A stretch of DNA of 64,000 bases from Janthinobacterium lividum (GTDB lineage Bacteria; Pseudomonadota; Gammaproteobacteria; Burkholderiales; Burkholderiaceae_D), in contig NZ_CP139976.1 in the NCBI RefSeq assembly GCF_034424625.1, positions 2,046,001 to 2,110,000 of the forward strand, written 5' to 3'. Shown here piece after piece: positions 9,367 through 18,006 of this stretch. Below the pieces are notes generated by a model, which did not search any database, was not told the DNA's origin, and was given only the letters and a program-made list of their open reading frames with translations. Within the stretch, counting starts at the first letter, position 1, and each line of letters begins with the position of its first letter. A program made the position numbers and the translations under genes.

Positions 9367-9599
9367 AGGCTGGGCCTGCGGGACCAGCCCGCCCAGAATC
9401 CTCCCCTTGCTTTTTTGACTTCAGTGCACGCTCATCATTAACACCAGCACGATCTCCCGGCCTGTCCCAACAGCAGGACAGATCCACTGCTACCGTTCGC
9501 AAACTCTACACAGAGCTCTAATCAGTTTTCGACTGAGCAAGCTTTCACAGCACTCAACGCATCAGTCTGTGCCTGAATGGCAGAGCTGCCCTTCCTCGC
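9367..9599. repeat. Imperfect direct repeat, copy B
   Basis: Counterpart of 7168-7340 with the same order of blocks (palindromic GGCTGGGCC...CCAGCC, GAATCCTCC, AATCAGTTTTCGACTGAGCAAGC cut into shared blocks, TCACAGCACTCAACGCATCAGT). It has no tRNA attached. It fills most of the 340-base gap between the DUF4274-like gene and the GFA gene. Confidence 0.55.
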
Positions 9600-9688
9600 T
9601 TCGGTTCTGAAAAATTCCACCATATGTCACTTGCCTGTCCAAAAGTACTGTGTAAAAATACAGTGTCAACTTTCAAAAAGGACATCTC

Positions 9689-10081
9689 ATGATCAGAGGC
9701 AGTTGCTGCTGTGGCTCAGTAAAGTTTGAATTGGCGTCTCCCCCGGGCATGATGGGCATGTGTCACTGTTCTCGTTGTCGGAAGGCCGGCGCGAGTGCCT
9801 TGGCCTTCGTTGATAAAAATTCATTTACCTTGCTGGAGGGGCGAGAATTTATTCAGCGATATGAGCCAGAGACTCCCTTTAAATATGCAAGAACTTTTTG
9901 TAAAAACTGCGGGACTTCTTTGGGGGAAATTGGCTCAGAAAATGATTCGTTTCCGATATCAGTTAACTGCCTGGATGATGACCCTGAGGTCAGCATGCAA
10001 TTTCATGTGTATGTCGGCTCCAAACCCGCATGGTATGAAATTTGTGATAATGCAAAACAGTTTCAGGAAAGTCCTGCATAA
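9689..10081 (+). CDS. GFA/CENP-V family zinc protein
   Basis: Small cytoplasmic protein of 130 residues from the glutathione-dependent formaldehyde-activating (GFA) family. Zinc-binding cysteines are visible: GSCCCGSVKFE near the N-terminus, CHCSRCRKAGAS at about 25-36 and FCKNCGTSLG at about 70-79. The family is often annotated as an S-(hydroxymethyl)glutathione synthase, but most members have unknown substrates. AAAAAGGA precedes the ATG. A strong terminator follows directly. GC content is low, in line with the accessory segment. Confidence 0.88.
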   Translation: MIRGSCCCGSVKFELASPPGMMGMCHCSRCRKAGASALAFVDKNSFTLLEGREFIQRYEPETPFKYARTFCKNCGTSLGEIGSENDSFPISVNCLDDDPEVSMQFHVYVGSKPAWYEICDNAKQFQESPA

Positions 10082-10082
10082 T

Positions 10083-10113
10083 AAAAAAGCCAGTCATGTG
10101 ACTGGCTTTTTTA
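10083..10113. terminator. Rho-independent terminator after GFA gene
   Basis: The stem AAAAAAGCCAGTCA / TGACTGGCTTTTTT with a two-base loop is nearly perfect and A/T flanked on both sides, so it can work in both directions. Confidence 0.92.
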
Positions 10114-10613
10114 TTGCAATATTGATATTTCAAGCATTTTCGATATTCCTTTTTTGTCAGGATGGACCCTCCCGCCATACCCTCGCGAATGTCGCAACCC
10201 TGTCGTCAAATCCCTCGAAACCCAGTTCCATCAATTCCTCATGCGTGGCAAAAACCGATAGATGATTTATACAATGCTGCTGTTCAAATATTGGGCACTG
10301 AATTAAGCAGATGAAGTTTTTTGGCTGCGCAATGAATTGAATTGTCTTCGACCACCTGCTCGCTATAACTGGCATCGGAATAGAATGCGTATGACATGGA
10401 GTATACAGCTGCCGCATGCGCATAGGCGAAAAACGTTGAAAGAGCTGACTTTTTCAATGGAATGTGAGATATTTTTAATTGATGCGTTCAATGTTGTGGT
10501 GTGGAACGTGGTCGTGATAGATGTATGATTTTTCAGAAAATGCAAATCGACATTGCTAAATTGAAATATTTGTGTCGGCAGTTTCGTCCGCGGCTCAAAA
10601 TAAGCGGTGTCAC
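10114..10613. other. 500-base AT-rich gap with a possible small minus-strand frame
   Basis: Only one frame stands out: on the minus strand, ending at 10157, a C-terminus reading HLSVFATHEELMELGFEGF followed by DDRVATFARVWREGPS looks protein-like. It may be a 71-residue gene starting at the ATG near 10372, or the tail of a decayed one; there is no ribosome site. I see nothing else I can support. Confidence 0.3.
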
Positions 10614-11027
10614 TCAGGAGTTTCCTGGAATAACTGTGGCGCGTTGTGGACCCTTGGCGATTGGCACAAACACTTCCCATTTATGTTGTATCGTGGGCTT
10701 TACAGTCTTGGCGCAGCTCACCGCAACATTTGATCCAGGCAGGCCACGGCTCTTCGGAACCCATTCCACACGCAAAGATACCGCGCATTTCGTCACCAGA
10801 ATCTTCCGGTTAGGCTCCAAGACCCGCCACCGTGTGCCGTTTTTGGAATTCTCTGCTGCCATGAACTTTACTGCAGCATCCCTGATCTCAAATAAGCCAT
10901 GTATGTCACCGCGTGTCCTGTCCTCGTCAAGCGTGGTCGCGCGCGCCGATGAGACGCCAGCAACAAGAAAAACGGCGGCGACAAAGGAAGCGTACATGCG
11001 TCTATTCAAACGTAACGGTGCCAACAT
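10614..11027 (-). CDS. Hypothetical exported protein, 137 residues
   Basis: Unknown family. A positively charged N-terminus (LRLNRR) is followed by a hydrophobic core and an ARA-type signal-peptidase site (SSARA), so the product should be periplasmic. I start it at the ATG at 11027 because AAGGA lies eight bases upstream; the TTG six codons earlier has no such site. Two cysteines in the mature part (TKCAVS and AVSCAK) could form a disulfide. No related neighbour hints at a function. Confidence 0.6.
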   Translation of the reverse strand: MLAPLRLNRRMYASFVAAVFLVAGVSSARATTLDEDRTRGDIHGLFEIRDAAVKFMAAENSKNGTRWRVLEPNRKILVTKCAVSLRVEWVPKSRGLPGSNVAVSCAKTVKPTIQHKWEVFVPIAKGPQRATVIPGNS

Positions 11028-11318
11028 ATTTACAATCCTTGCCAAGTCTGTTCGATATCAGATAGAGATATGGAAGCTTCCACATTTCCAGTGTGAGCAT
11101 TGTCACACAGGCTGCTGACAGCTTGCTCGTTTGCTGGCAGGATTGCCTCACGCATGTTGACTCTGCCTTCACACCCTTGCGAATGCAGGAAGAATGGAAC
11201 TGCCCCGTCTACAGTCAACAATCCCGGCTCCAGCGTTTTTGTTCTCCACTGGTGAGTGTGTAGTTTTCGTGGCACGATGAGAGGTTCATCGGCTTCTCAT
11301 TAAACTGACAAGACGCAC

Positions 11319-11780
11319 ATGGCTTTTACTTTTCACCCGCTCTCCGATATTGCCAATGAAGAATGGCTCGTTCTGTTGAATCACCAGGACGTCATCCGCC
11401 ACATGCCGCTCGCCACCGAAAGCTGGGATGAGCACACTGTGATGGAATGGGCGAAAGGCAAGGATGCGCAGTGGCAAGCAAATGGCTATGGGCCGTGGGC
11501 TATCCGGATTGATGGCGCGTTTGCCGGCTGGGGCGGTTTTCAGAAGGAAGGGCGCGAAGCTGACCTGGCACTGGTATTGCTCCCCGCGTTCTGGGGACAT
11601 GGTCCTGCGCTGGTTCGCCGGTTCATGCACCGCCGGCTGGAACTGGGTATTGGCCCGGTCACTATCCTGCTGCCGCCCAGCCGCACTCGCGTCAAGGGGC
11701 TTGCAAGAATCGGCTTCGCATTGGATTGCGAAGTGGAGTATGAGGGCCAATGTTTTTTAAAGTTCCGGGCAATTGACTGA
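11319..11780 (+). CDS. GNAT-family N-acetyltransferase (RimJ/RimL-like)
   Basis: A 153-residue acetyl-CoA-dependent transferase. The order of elements fits the RimJ/RimL branch: N-terminal substrate region (IRHMPLATESW), central WAIRIDGAFAGWGGF, then an acetyl-CoA loop region (LLPAFWGHGPALVRRFM) and a C-terminal RIGFALDCEVEYEG strand. The usual Q/RxxGxG/A loop is imperfect here, reading FWGHGPAL. Substrate unknown. It is one of two unrelated GNAT genes in a row. Confidence 0.8.
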   Translation: MAFTFHPLSDIANEEWLVLLNHQDVIRHMPLATESWDEHTVMEWAKGKDAQWQANGYGPWAIRIDGAFAGWGGFQKEGREADLALVLLPAFWGHGPALVRRFMHRRLELGIGPVTILLPPSRTRVKGLARIGFALDCEVEYEGQCFLKFRAID

Positions 11781-11932
11781 GTTACAGGTGCGTGGCGGAG
11801 ACGGGAACAGCCCTTATCCCCCGCAACTGCCATACTATGAATACGCCGACATGAGCGATGCTTGTCGAAACAGGCTGCGGCCATATCATGGGTATAGCAC
11901 GCCCAAGCGCGCTTACCTCCACCTTTGAAACC

Positions 11933-12340
11933 ATGAAAAACATCACCGTAGAATATCGTCACAATTTTCCCCTTGATCCGGTCGATGTCGTCCGTGTTTT
12001 CGATCAGTCTGGAATCAAGCGCCCCACCGACAATCTCCCGAGAATCGCGCGCATGTTCGCCGCGCCTTGCCTCTTGCTGTCGGCTTGGGTGGATGGGGAG
12101 CTGGTAGGATTGGCCCGGTCGTTGACCGACTATGCCTATTGCTGCTATCTGTCGGATCTGGCCGTCAACAAGGATTATCAGGGCTTGGGAATTGGCAAGG
12201 AACTTGTCAAGCGCACCCAGGCCATCATCGGCGAGGAAGTGTCGTTGATACTGCTCTCCGCCCCGGATGCGATGTCTTACTATCCGACGCTCGGTTTTGA
12301 GCCTGCCGGCAATGCCTACGTCATTCGGCGCAAACATTAA
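11933..12340 (+). CDS. GNAT-family N-acetyltransferase
   Basis: A 135-residue protein with a clear acetyl-CoA-binding motif, LAVNKDYQGLGIGKELVKR (about 76-94), and the C-terminal YYPTLGFEPAGNAYVIRR. I use the ATG at 11933; an upstream extension exists but is unlike the family. The substrate cannot be predicted. It is on the same strand as the preceding GNAT, with a 150-base gap, so they need not be co-transcribed. Confidence 0.88.
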   Translation: MKNITVEYRHNFPLDPVDVVRVFDQSGIKRPTDNLPRIARMFAAPCLLLSAWVDGELVGLARSLTDYAYCCYLSDLAVNKDYQGLGIGKELVKRTQAIIGEEVSLILLSAPDAMSYYPTLGFEPAGNAYVIRRKH

Positions 12341-12472
12341 GACGCAAGCTTCCATGCGATGGCTGCGCCACGGGACTTGAATCTCGCCGCTTGCTTATGA
12401 TGAGCCAGCTTTCACGGCGAACGACGCTCCGTCCAAGCGTATACTAGCTTCATCCGGCGCGCGCGTGCTGTC

Positions 12473-13144
12473 TTAAGCGCACTCCTTGGCCCAATCGGCT
12501 TTTTGATACTTCTTGCGGCACTCGACGCGTTCTTCTTCTTTTGTGAAAGAAAATTCAACGGATTGCACCTGTTTTTGATCATCCGATAAATTGAGATAAA
12601 TGCCGCGTTTTTTCCACTCGGCATAGGGCTTCATGTCAGCGTCGCTGAAACCCGATGCGTCGGGTTTGCCATACTTGGCAATATAGCGCTGCAGCGGGAT
12701 GGATGCGTCCGGTACCCAGCGCATGTTGCTTATTTTTAAACTGTTATCGGTGGTTTCATTGGCCAGTTTTGTCCAGTACTCGAAAGTGAATACATCCTTT
12801 CTCGTGATCGTGCCTTCGGGGGAAGCTTCGATTTTCTCACTTATCTTCTCAAGCATTTTTCGTTGAAAAGGGCGCATGTCGGAAAATACCAGATATAGCT
12901 TGCCTGGAAACCCCGGACCTGAAAGCCGATAGAAACCATCTGACTCCGTTACCCATGCAGCTTCCACGGATTCAATGGTTGCAGCAGGAAATTGTGCCTT
13001 GATACTGCCCAGGGTCTGTCCGGCGGTGATGTTTTGAAAGCCTTCCGCCGATACTGCGGCGCAGGCGAGGGTGAAGGAAAGCAGTGCCAGTGCGCGAAAG
13101 GTTTTCGAACGTAAGAGCAGGCCAGCCAATATTTTTGAAGACAT
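12473..13144 (-). CDS. Hypothetical exported protein, 223 residues
   Basis: Unknown family. The N-terminus (SKILAGLLLRSKTFRALALLSFT...SAEGF) is a signal peptide, so the product is probably periplasmic. The mature part has the sense of a sequence-repeat-free alpha/beta domain with the recurring phrase AGQTLGSIKAQFPAATIES that is seen in small exported proteins with a 'gene-position' helix. The C-terminus has a cysteine pair (ECRKKY and KECA). I start at the ATG at 13144, where the signal peptide begins. Divergent from the hypothetical gene at 13302. Confidence 0.6.
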   Translation of the reverse strand: MSSKILAGLLLRSKTFRALALLSFTLACAAVSAEGFQNITAGQTLGSIKAQFPAATIESVEAAWVTESDGFYRLSGPGFPGKLYLVFSDMRPFQRKMLEKISEKIEASPEGTITRKDVFTFEYWTKLANETTDNSLKISNMRWVPDASIPLQRYIAKYGKPDASGFSDADMKPYAEWKKRGIYLNLSDDQKQVQSVEFSFTKEEERVECRKKYQKADWAKECA

Positions 13145-13301
13145 GGTTATTTGATCAGTGAAGGGAGTTGGTCGATATGAGTGCTTGTTATACTTGGCAA
13201 TATTATAAAGTGCTGGCATACCCGGAGCGCCATTCATGCGGCCGATATTTTCAACCTTCCATAAGCTACGCCAATTCTCGTCCTCGGAAAAATACAGCTC
13301 A

Positions 13302-13760
13302 ATGAAATGCGTGTATACCCTTGCCGAAGCCCTGGCAAAAGACCCCAGCCGCGTCGCCAAAATCCAATCCCTCACCCTCGACAGTTCCAGACCCCACATG
13401 GGCCTGAAAGGCAGCGAGGGCCTGTTCGCTTCCGAAGCCTGGTGGAAAAGCATCGAGGTCAGGCGCCTCCAGACGCCAACCTTGTCTGGTAGCATCGAGC
13501 GAACGTATTTCGCGGGCCAGGACAGCCGCCGTGGCGATCAAGTCAACAGCGTTATCTTGCGCCTGGCGGATGGCTCGACAGTGGACGAGAGCATCTACAT
13601 GAACGACAAACAGGACATCAAGCTGTTCGTGCCTGGCGCCATGCTGACGATGGTCTACGCGCTGGATGAGCTCAAGGCACAGCCAGCCGCCGACGGCGGT
13701 GTCAATGTGGCGCGTATCGTGCTGGAAGTGGCCATCTCCGTCAGAAAAGATAAAGAGTAG
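13302..13760 (+). CDS. Hypothetical cytoplasmic protein, 152 residues
   Basis: Unknown family, no signal peptide or membrane segment. The N-terminal LAEALAKDPSRVAKIQSLTLD and the regular charged pattern suggest a compact soluble domain. The start at 13302 is chosen over one 22 codons upstream because the upstream extension looks like random translation; no strong ribosome site supports either. Normal GC content, so it belongs to the core-like DNA after the island. Confidence 0.55.
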   Translation: MKCVYTLAEALAKDPSRVAKIQSLTLDSSRPHMGLKGSEGLFASEAWWKSIEVRRLQTPTLSGSIERTYFAGQDSRRGDQVNSVILRLADGSTVDESIYMNDKQDIKLFVPGAMLTMVYALDELKAQPAADGGVNVARIVLEVAISVRKDKE

Positions 13761-13897
13761 GGGACGGTGCCATGCAGATGCTCCACTATCTGCATAAGCT
13801 TGATATTGGACAAGTTTTTAGCTGAAATTGGTTTGACCGCCCACCGCGCCAGGTCTAGAGTCATCAACAAGACCCAACCGACCCCGGCGCCCACACC

Positions 13898-14098
13898 ATG
13901 GCCAAGCCTTTTCCCTTGAACCCCAAGAATCCCGAACGCATCTGCTGGGGCTGCGACAAGTATTGTCCGCCGGACGCCATGCGCTGCGGCAATGGTTCCG
14001 AGCGCACGCAGCATCCGATCGAGCTGTTTGGCGAGGGCTGGAATGACTGGGGGCTGGCGGCGGCCGACAAGGCCGACAAGGACGAGAACCCGCCCTGA
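13898..14098 (+). CDS. DUF3079 family protein
   Basis: A 66-residue protein that I recognise as DUF3079: FPLNPKNPERICWGCDKYC, then CGNGSERTQHPIELFG. Four cysteines (two in CWGCDKYC, one in MRCGN) suggest metal binding. Function unknown. Widespread in betaproteobacteria as a single small gene. Confidence 0.9.
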   Translation: MAKPFPLNPKNPERICWGCDKYCPPDAMRCGNGSERTQHPIELFGEGWNDWGLAAADKADKDENPP

Positions 14099-14162
14099 CG
14101 GCAAGCGCAGCACGCGGCGCGCCGCTACAATCTCTTCATCGCGTCCGAGCTGAGGAGTCTCC

Positions 14163-14657
14163 ATGCAAGAAACCCTGTCCCGCTGGCTGGCAAGCAGCGC
14201 CGGCGATTACACCCTGGCCGAACACCCGGCCGTACACACCATCGATGAGGCGCTGATCCACGTGCCAGCCATGCCTGGCCTGATGGTAAAGAACCTGTTC
14301 GTGCGCGATGAAAAGGGTCGGCGGCATTTTCTCGTCATCGTGCCTTTCGACAAGCGCATCGACTTGGCGGCGCTGGGGCGGCTGTTGCCGGCCAGTAAGC
14401 TGAGCATGGCTTCGCCTGAACGCTTGCTCCAGCATCTGGGCATCACGCCGGGGTCCGTCAGCCTGTTTGCGCTGATCCACGACAGCGCGCAGGCGGTGGA
14501 ACTGGTGCTGGACCAGGCCGTATGGGAAGCTGGTTCTGTGCAAGCCCATCCCTTGCGCAATACGGCCACGGTGGCGCTGTCGCATGCCACCCTGGTCGAT
14601 TTCCTCGCCCATACTGGACACGTACCCCGCATTCTGAGCGTGCCGGCGGCTGATTAA
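14163..14657 (+). CDS. YbaK/ProX-family aminoacyl-tRNA deacylase
   Basis: A 164-residue stand-alone editing domain that hydrolyses mischarged tRNAs. The family signature is GLMVKNLFVRDEKGRRHFLV (about 39-58; the Lys in VKNLF is the conserved catalytic-site lysine) with PGSVSLFALIHD at about 99-110. It resembles the PrdX/ProXp-ala branch, which clears Ala-tRNA-Pro, more than YbaK; this is inferred from the motif spacing. GAGGAG lies seven bases before the ATG. Confidence 0.85.
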   Translation: MQETLSRWLASSAGDYTLAEHPAVHTIDEALIHVPAMPGLMVKNLFVRDEKGRRHFLVIVPFDKRIDLAALGRLLPASKLSMASPERLLQHLGITPGSVSLFALIHDSAQAVELVLDQAVWEAGSVQAHPLRNTATVALSHATLVDFLAHTGHVPRILSVPAAD

Positions 14658-14667
14658 ACGCGTTGTA

Positions 14668-15903
14668 TCAATGCCCGGCCACGGACGCGCCGCCGCTGCG
14701 CCGTCCCGGCCGGAAACCGTGCGCGCGGGCCGACCAGGCGACGAGGAGCGCCAGCACCAGCAAGCTGACCATTGCCCACGGGAAGGCGTCCGCGCCCCAC
14801 GTTTCCAGAAGGGCGCCGCCGACCACGCCCGCGGCCGCAATCGCGCCATTCCACGCCACTACGTTCATCGACAAGGCCACGTCGGCGCCACTGCCTGCCG
14901 TGTCGGCCAGCGCCGTCTGCAACAGTGTTGCCGCGCCGCCAAAGGACAAGCCCCAGACGGCCATGCCCAGGTAGATCACAGCGGGAATGTGCGATGCGAC
15001 GCCCAGCACGAAGGCCGTCGCGGCGAACACGGCCAGGCTGGCCAGCACGGTGGCGCGCAGGTGGCGCTCGACCAGCTTGCCCGTGATCCAGATGCCAGCC
15101 ATGGCGGCGGCGCCGAAGACGAGCAGCACCAGATCGACTCGCTCCGTCAATCCGGCCGGCGCCACGAATGGGGCGATGTAGGTGTAGAGAATATTGTGTG
15201 CCAACATCCAGGCGATGACGACGGCCAGCACGGGGCGCACGCCCGGCGTCGTGAAGACGCGGCGCAAGGGCAGGCGCTCATGGACGGATTGGCCCGGGTA
15301 ATCCGGCACCTTGGCCAGCACCCAGGCGATGAGGATCAATGTCAGTGCTGAAATGATCCAGAACGCGGCGCGCCAGCCGACGAGCGAACCGAGCAAGGTG
15401 CCCAGCGGCACGCCCAAGGACAAGGCGACGGGTGCGCCCACCATGGCCAGCGCCAAGGCGCGGCCTTGCTGGTGGGGCGCCACCATGCGCCGCGCATAGC
15501 CGGCCAGCAAGCTCCACGCCAGTCCGGCCGCCATGCCGGCAAAGAAGCGGGCCGCCAGGGTCAGCCAGTAATGTGACGACAGGGCCGTGACGGTATTGAA
15601 CACGAGAAAGCCGATGATGGTCAGCAGCAGCACGTTGCGGCGGCGCCAGCCGCGCGTGGCGATGGTGAGCGGAATGGCTGCCAGCAGGGAGCCGAGGGCA
15701 TAGGCCGTAACCATTTGCCCGGCCAGCGCGGCGCTGATGCCGAGTCCAGAGCTGATCTGCGGCAGCAAGCCGGCGGGCAAGGTTTCTGTGACGATGCAGA
15801 TAAAACCCGTCATGGCCAGGGCCAGCAGGCCGGCGACGGGGAGGCGGTCAGCCAGCGCGGGGCTGGCTCCGGTGGTGATAGTGGCGAGATTCACGGCAAA
15901 CAT
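14668..15903 (-). CDS. MFS drug/sugar efflux transporter (DHA1 family)
   Basis: Twelve-helix inner-membrane exporter of about 411 residues. Recognisable: TETLPAGLLPQISSGLGIS in helix 1/2, the loop-2/3 motif ATRGWRRRNVLLL, and RFFAGMAAGLAWSLL in helix 5. This is the AraJ/SotB-like branch, which exports sugars or drugs. I start at the ATG at 15903; longer frames would run into the regulator's operator. It is divergent from a TetR regulator that very likely represses it. Confidence 0.88.
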   Translation of the reverse strand: MFAVNLATITTGASPALADRLPVAGLLALAMTGFICIVTETLPAGLLPQISSGLGISAALAGQMVTAYALGSLLAAIPLTIATRGWRRRNVLLLTIIGFLVFNTVTALSSHYWLTLAARFFAGMAAGLAWSLLAGYARRMVAPHQQGRALALAMVGAPVALSLGVPLGTLLGSLVGWRAAFWIISALTLILIAWVLAKVPDYPGQSVHERLPLRRVFTTPGVRPVLAVVIAWMLAHNILYTYIAPFVAPAGLTERVDLVLLVFGAAAMAGIWITGKLVERHLRATVLASLAVFAATAFVLGVASHIPAVIYLGMAVWGLSFGGAATLLQTALADTAGSGADVALSMNVVAWNGAIAAAGVVGGALLETWGADAFPWAMVSLLVLALLVAWSARAHGFRPGRRSGGASVAGH

Positions 15904-15950
15904 CCTTGTAAAGAGATCAGGCGCAGGAGCGCCCCTGACCGTCGTTGCGG

Positions 15951-15970
15951 TACATATGTATCGATCGGTA
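15951..15970. promoter_or_regulatory. Candidate TetR operator
   Basis: The perfect palindrome TACATATGTA is directly joined to the near-palindrome TATCGATCGGTA in the 146-base region between the MFS gene and the TetR gene. Such overlapping dyads are typical of TetR operators controlling a divergent pair. Function inferred. Confidence 0.5.
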
Positions 15971-16049
15971 TAAATATAGGTGATGACGTGCCGCGTTGTC
16001 AATGACTTCTGTATCGAGTAGTATGTAAGTAAATGAGGAGGAGCGAAGG

Positions 16050-16667
16050 ATGGCGCAAATGGGACGGCCGCGCACGTTCGACCGGCAGGCAGCGGTCGAG
16101 CAGGCCATGTTTTTATTCTGGCAGCAGGGATATGAATCGACGTCCTTGAGCCAGCTCAAGGCGAGCCTGGGCGGCGGCATTTCCGCGCCCAGTTTTTATG
16201 CGGCGTTCGGTTCGAAGGAAGCGCTGTTCCGCGAAGCGGCACAATGCTATCTGGACACGTTTGCCCGCGTGACGGAGTGCCTGTGGGATGATAGCCTGGC
16301 GCCGCGCGCGGCCATCGAGCTGGCCTTGCGCCAGTCGGCCAGCATGCAGTCCGAGCCGGGACATCCGCCCGGCTGCATGGTGGCGCTCGGCTGCATGAGC
16401 GCGCCGACGGCCGAACACGCGGCCGTGGCCGCGCCCCTCACGCAATCGCGCGCCCGCACGCGCGCCGGCTTCGTGCGCTGCGTCGAGCGGGGCATGGCCA
16501 GCGGCGACTTGCCTGGTGATATGGATGCCGTGGCGCTGGCGTCCGTCTTCGACAGCTTTCTGTCGGGCGTGGCTATCCAGGCCCGCGATGGCGTGGGCTA
16601 CGCCGTGTTTGACTCTGCCATCACGCAAATCATGCGCGTGTGGGATGCCAACCGCTTGGCAGCCTAG
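16050..16667 (+). CDS. TetR-family transcriptional regulator
   Basis: DNA-binding repressor of 205 residues. The N-terminal helix-turn-helix is clear: GRPRTFDRQAAVEQAMFLF then YESTSLSQLKASLG and APSFYAAFGSKEALFREA. The C-terminal ligand domain is of the TetR_C type found beside MFS exporters. GGAGGAG is close to the ATG. Divergent from the transporter at 14668-15903 and expected to regulate it. Its stop codon TAG shares the palindrome CTAG with the stop of the convergent GNAT gene. Confidence 0.92.
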   Translation: MAQMGRPRTFDRQAAVEQAMFLFWQQGYESTSLSQLKASLGGGISAPSFYAAFGSKEALFREAAQCYLDTFARVTECLWDDSLAPRAAIELALRQSASMQSEPGHPPGCMVALGCMSAPTAEHAAVAAPLTQSRARTRAGFVRCVERGMASGDLPGDMDAVALASVFDSFLSGVAIQARDGVGYAVFDSAITQIMRVWDANRLAA

Positions 16668-17134
16668 GCCGTAAAGCGGAACTCCAGCACATCGTCGCCA
16701 TACTTGTCCGTCTCGCCCGTCGCGGTCCAGCCCAGGTAGCGGTAAAAACCGTAGGAGCGCGAGGCGGGGTCGTTGGAGCAGCCGAGGAACAGCCGTTGGT
16801 GGCCTTGCGCGCGCAGTTCCGTCATCACCAATTCCAGCAAGGTCTTGCCGATACCTAAGCCTTCGAATTCCGGCAGCAGGGCCAGGACGATGATTTCGCC
16901 CGTGTCGCGCTCGCCAAAGCAGTAGCCGACCAGCTGGCCGTCGTGATGGCAGACCTGGCCAGGCAGGCTGCCCGAGTGCATCATCTCGGCCCAGGAGTCG
17001 GCCGTGATGCCCACTTCCGCCAGGCGTTCCGCGGGAATGGCGTTTTGCCGCGTCTTGCCGCGCAAGTCGATGAAGGCTGGCGTGTCTTCCGCCTTGGCGG
17101 AATGGAAAGTAATCGATGTTGGGTGTGTCGTCAT
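16664..17134 (-). CDS. GNAT-family N-acetyltransferase
   Basis: A 156-residue acetyltransferase. The acetyl-CoA motif A is visible as LALLPEFEGLGIGKTLLELVM (about 94-114, where G-x-G-I-G binds the pyrophosphate), followed by GHQRLFLGCSNDPASRSYGFYRYLGW. The ATG at 17134 is used; a longer reading adds an unlikely N-terminus. Convergent with the TetR gene, overlapping by four bases. Confidence 0.88.
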   Translation of the reverse strand: MTTHPTSITFHSAKAEDTPAFIDLRGKTRQNAIPAERLAEVGITADSWAEMMHSGSLPGQVCHHDGQLVGYCFGERDTGEIIVLALLPEFEGLGIGKTLLELVMTELRAQGHQRLFLGCSNDPASRSYGFYRYLGWTATGETDKYGDDVLEFRFTA

Positions 17135-17183
17135 GTATTTGCTCGATGGTGTGGGATGAATGGCGGGCAGGGCAGGATAAAAA

Positions 17184-17843
17184 TCATTCCCAGGGTTTGC
17201 GCATGATTTTCGCGTGACGCTGCCAGTCAACTAGTTTTGTATTCTCGATGGCCTGCTGGCCGGGGTTGCTGCTCTCGATGATTTCATCCTTGACGATGAT
17301 CATGTCGTTTTTGTCATTCAAGCGATATTCCCGATAGCGCTCGCAATCCTGTTCGCGCCGCGCGGTGGTGATTAATTTGCTGGCCCGCCACGCATAGCTG
17401 TCTTCATAAAAGCATTGCGCCGCGCAGCCGCAATTGGCGATGCCGCCTTCGATTCTTTGATCGTTCATGCCGATATCCAGATTTGGAATGGCCGATAATG
17501 GCTTGTTGAAACTGTATTGTTTCGCCGGCGCATCCCATAGCCATACATCGGAACAGCGGATGCGCCCTTGGCTATCCGTATAGCCGGTGACCCACAGGTC
17601 GGCATGGCCGTCGAAATTCATGTCCAGCAGCAGCGCGTGCAAATTGCCCGTGCCGCTGCTGCTGCAACGGCCATTGAGCCACTGCTTCCCGATTTTCAGC
17701 TGATACGTCTGTTTTTCATCGTGATTCGCATAACGGATATTGGCCGCTTGCCACACTTTGCCTGTCACTGCTTTATCCAGATGCAAGGTGCCAGCATAAA
17801 CCGAGGTGGAAATCAGGGATAAAAGCAGAGCAATCAGTTTCAT
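17184..17843 (-). CDS. Hypothetical exported protein, FG-GAP-like (XAC2610-like)
   Basis: A 219-residue protein with a signal peptide (MKLIALLLSLISTSVYA). The phrase LLDMNFDGHADLWVTGYTDS (about 84-103) is a Ca-binding FG-GAP/VCBS-like turn as in XAC2610-type proteins, which are small exported proteins of unknown role (one is a protease inhibitor). Several cysteines (CGCAAQC, EQDCERY) suggest disulfides. Start at 17843 is set by the signal peptide. Divergent from the Sel1 gene. Confidence 0.6.
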   Translation of the reverse strand: MKLIALLLSLISTSVYAGTLHLDKAVTGKVWQAANIRYANHDEKQTYQLKIGKQWLNGRCSSSGTGNLHALLLDMNFDGHADLWVTGYTDSQGRIRCSDVWLWDAPAKQYSFNKPLSAIPNLDIGMNDQRIEGGIANCGCAAQCFYEDSYAWRASKLITTARREQDCERYREYRLNDKNDMIIVKDEIIESSNPGQQAIENTKLVDWQRHAKIMRKPWE

Positions 17844-18006
17844 GGCGATATTCGTGGACGGGCGTTGGGGCAAATGCCCCGATTGCATCAGGCGGAGAGT
17901 GATCATACTGCAGGATTTGGGCAGTGCGCCACACCATTCCCTATCGTGCATTCTGCGCGGAACGGTGCTGTGTACAATGCCCGAAAATCCCCGAACAAGG
18001 AATTCC

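Noticed and set aside
11030..11275. 81-codon minus-strand frame
   Set aside because: No ribosome site, no protein-like pattern, overlaps the promoter of the exported 137-residue protein.
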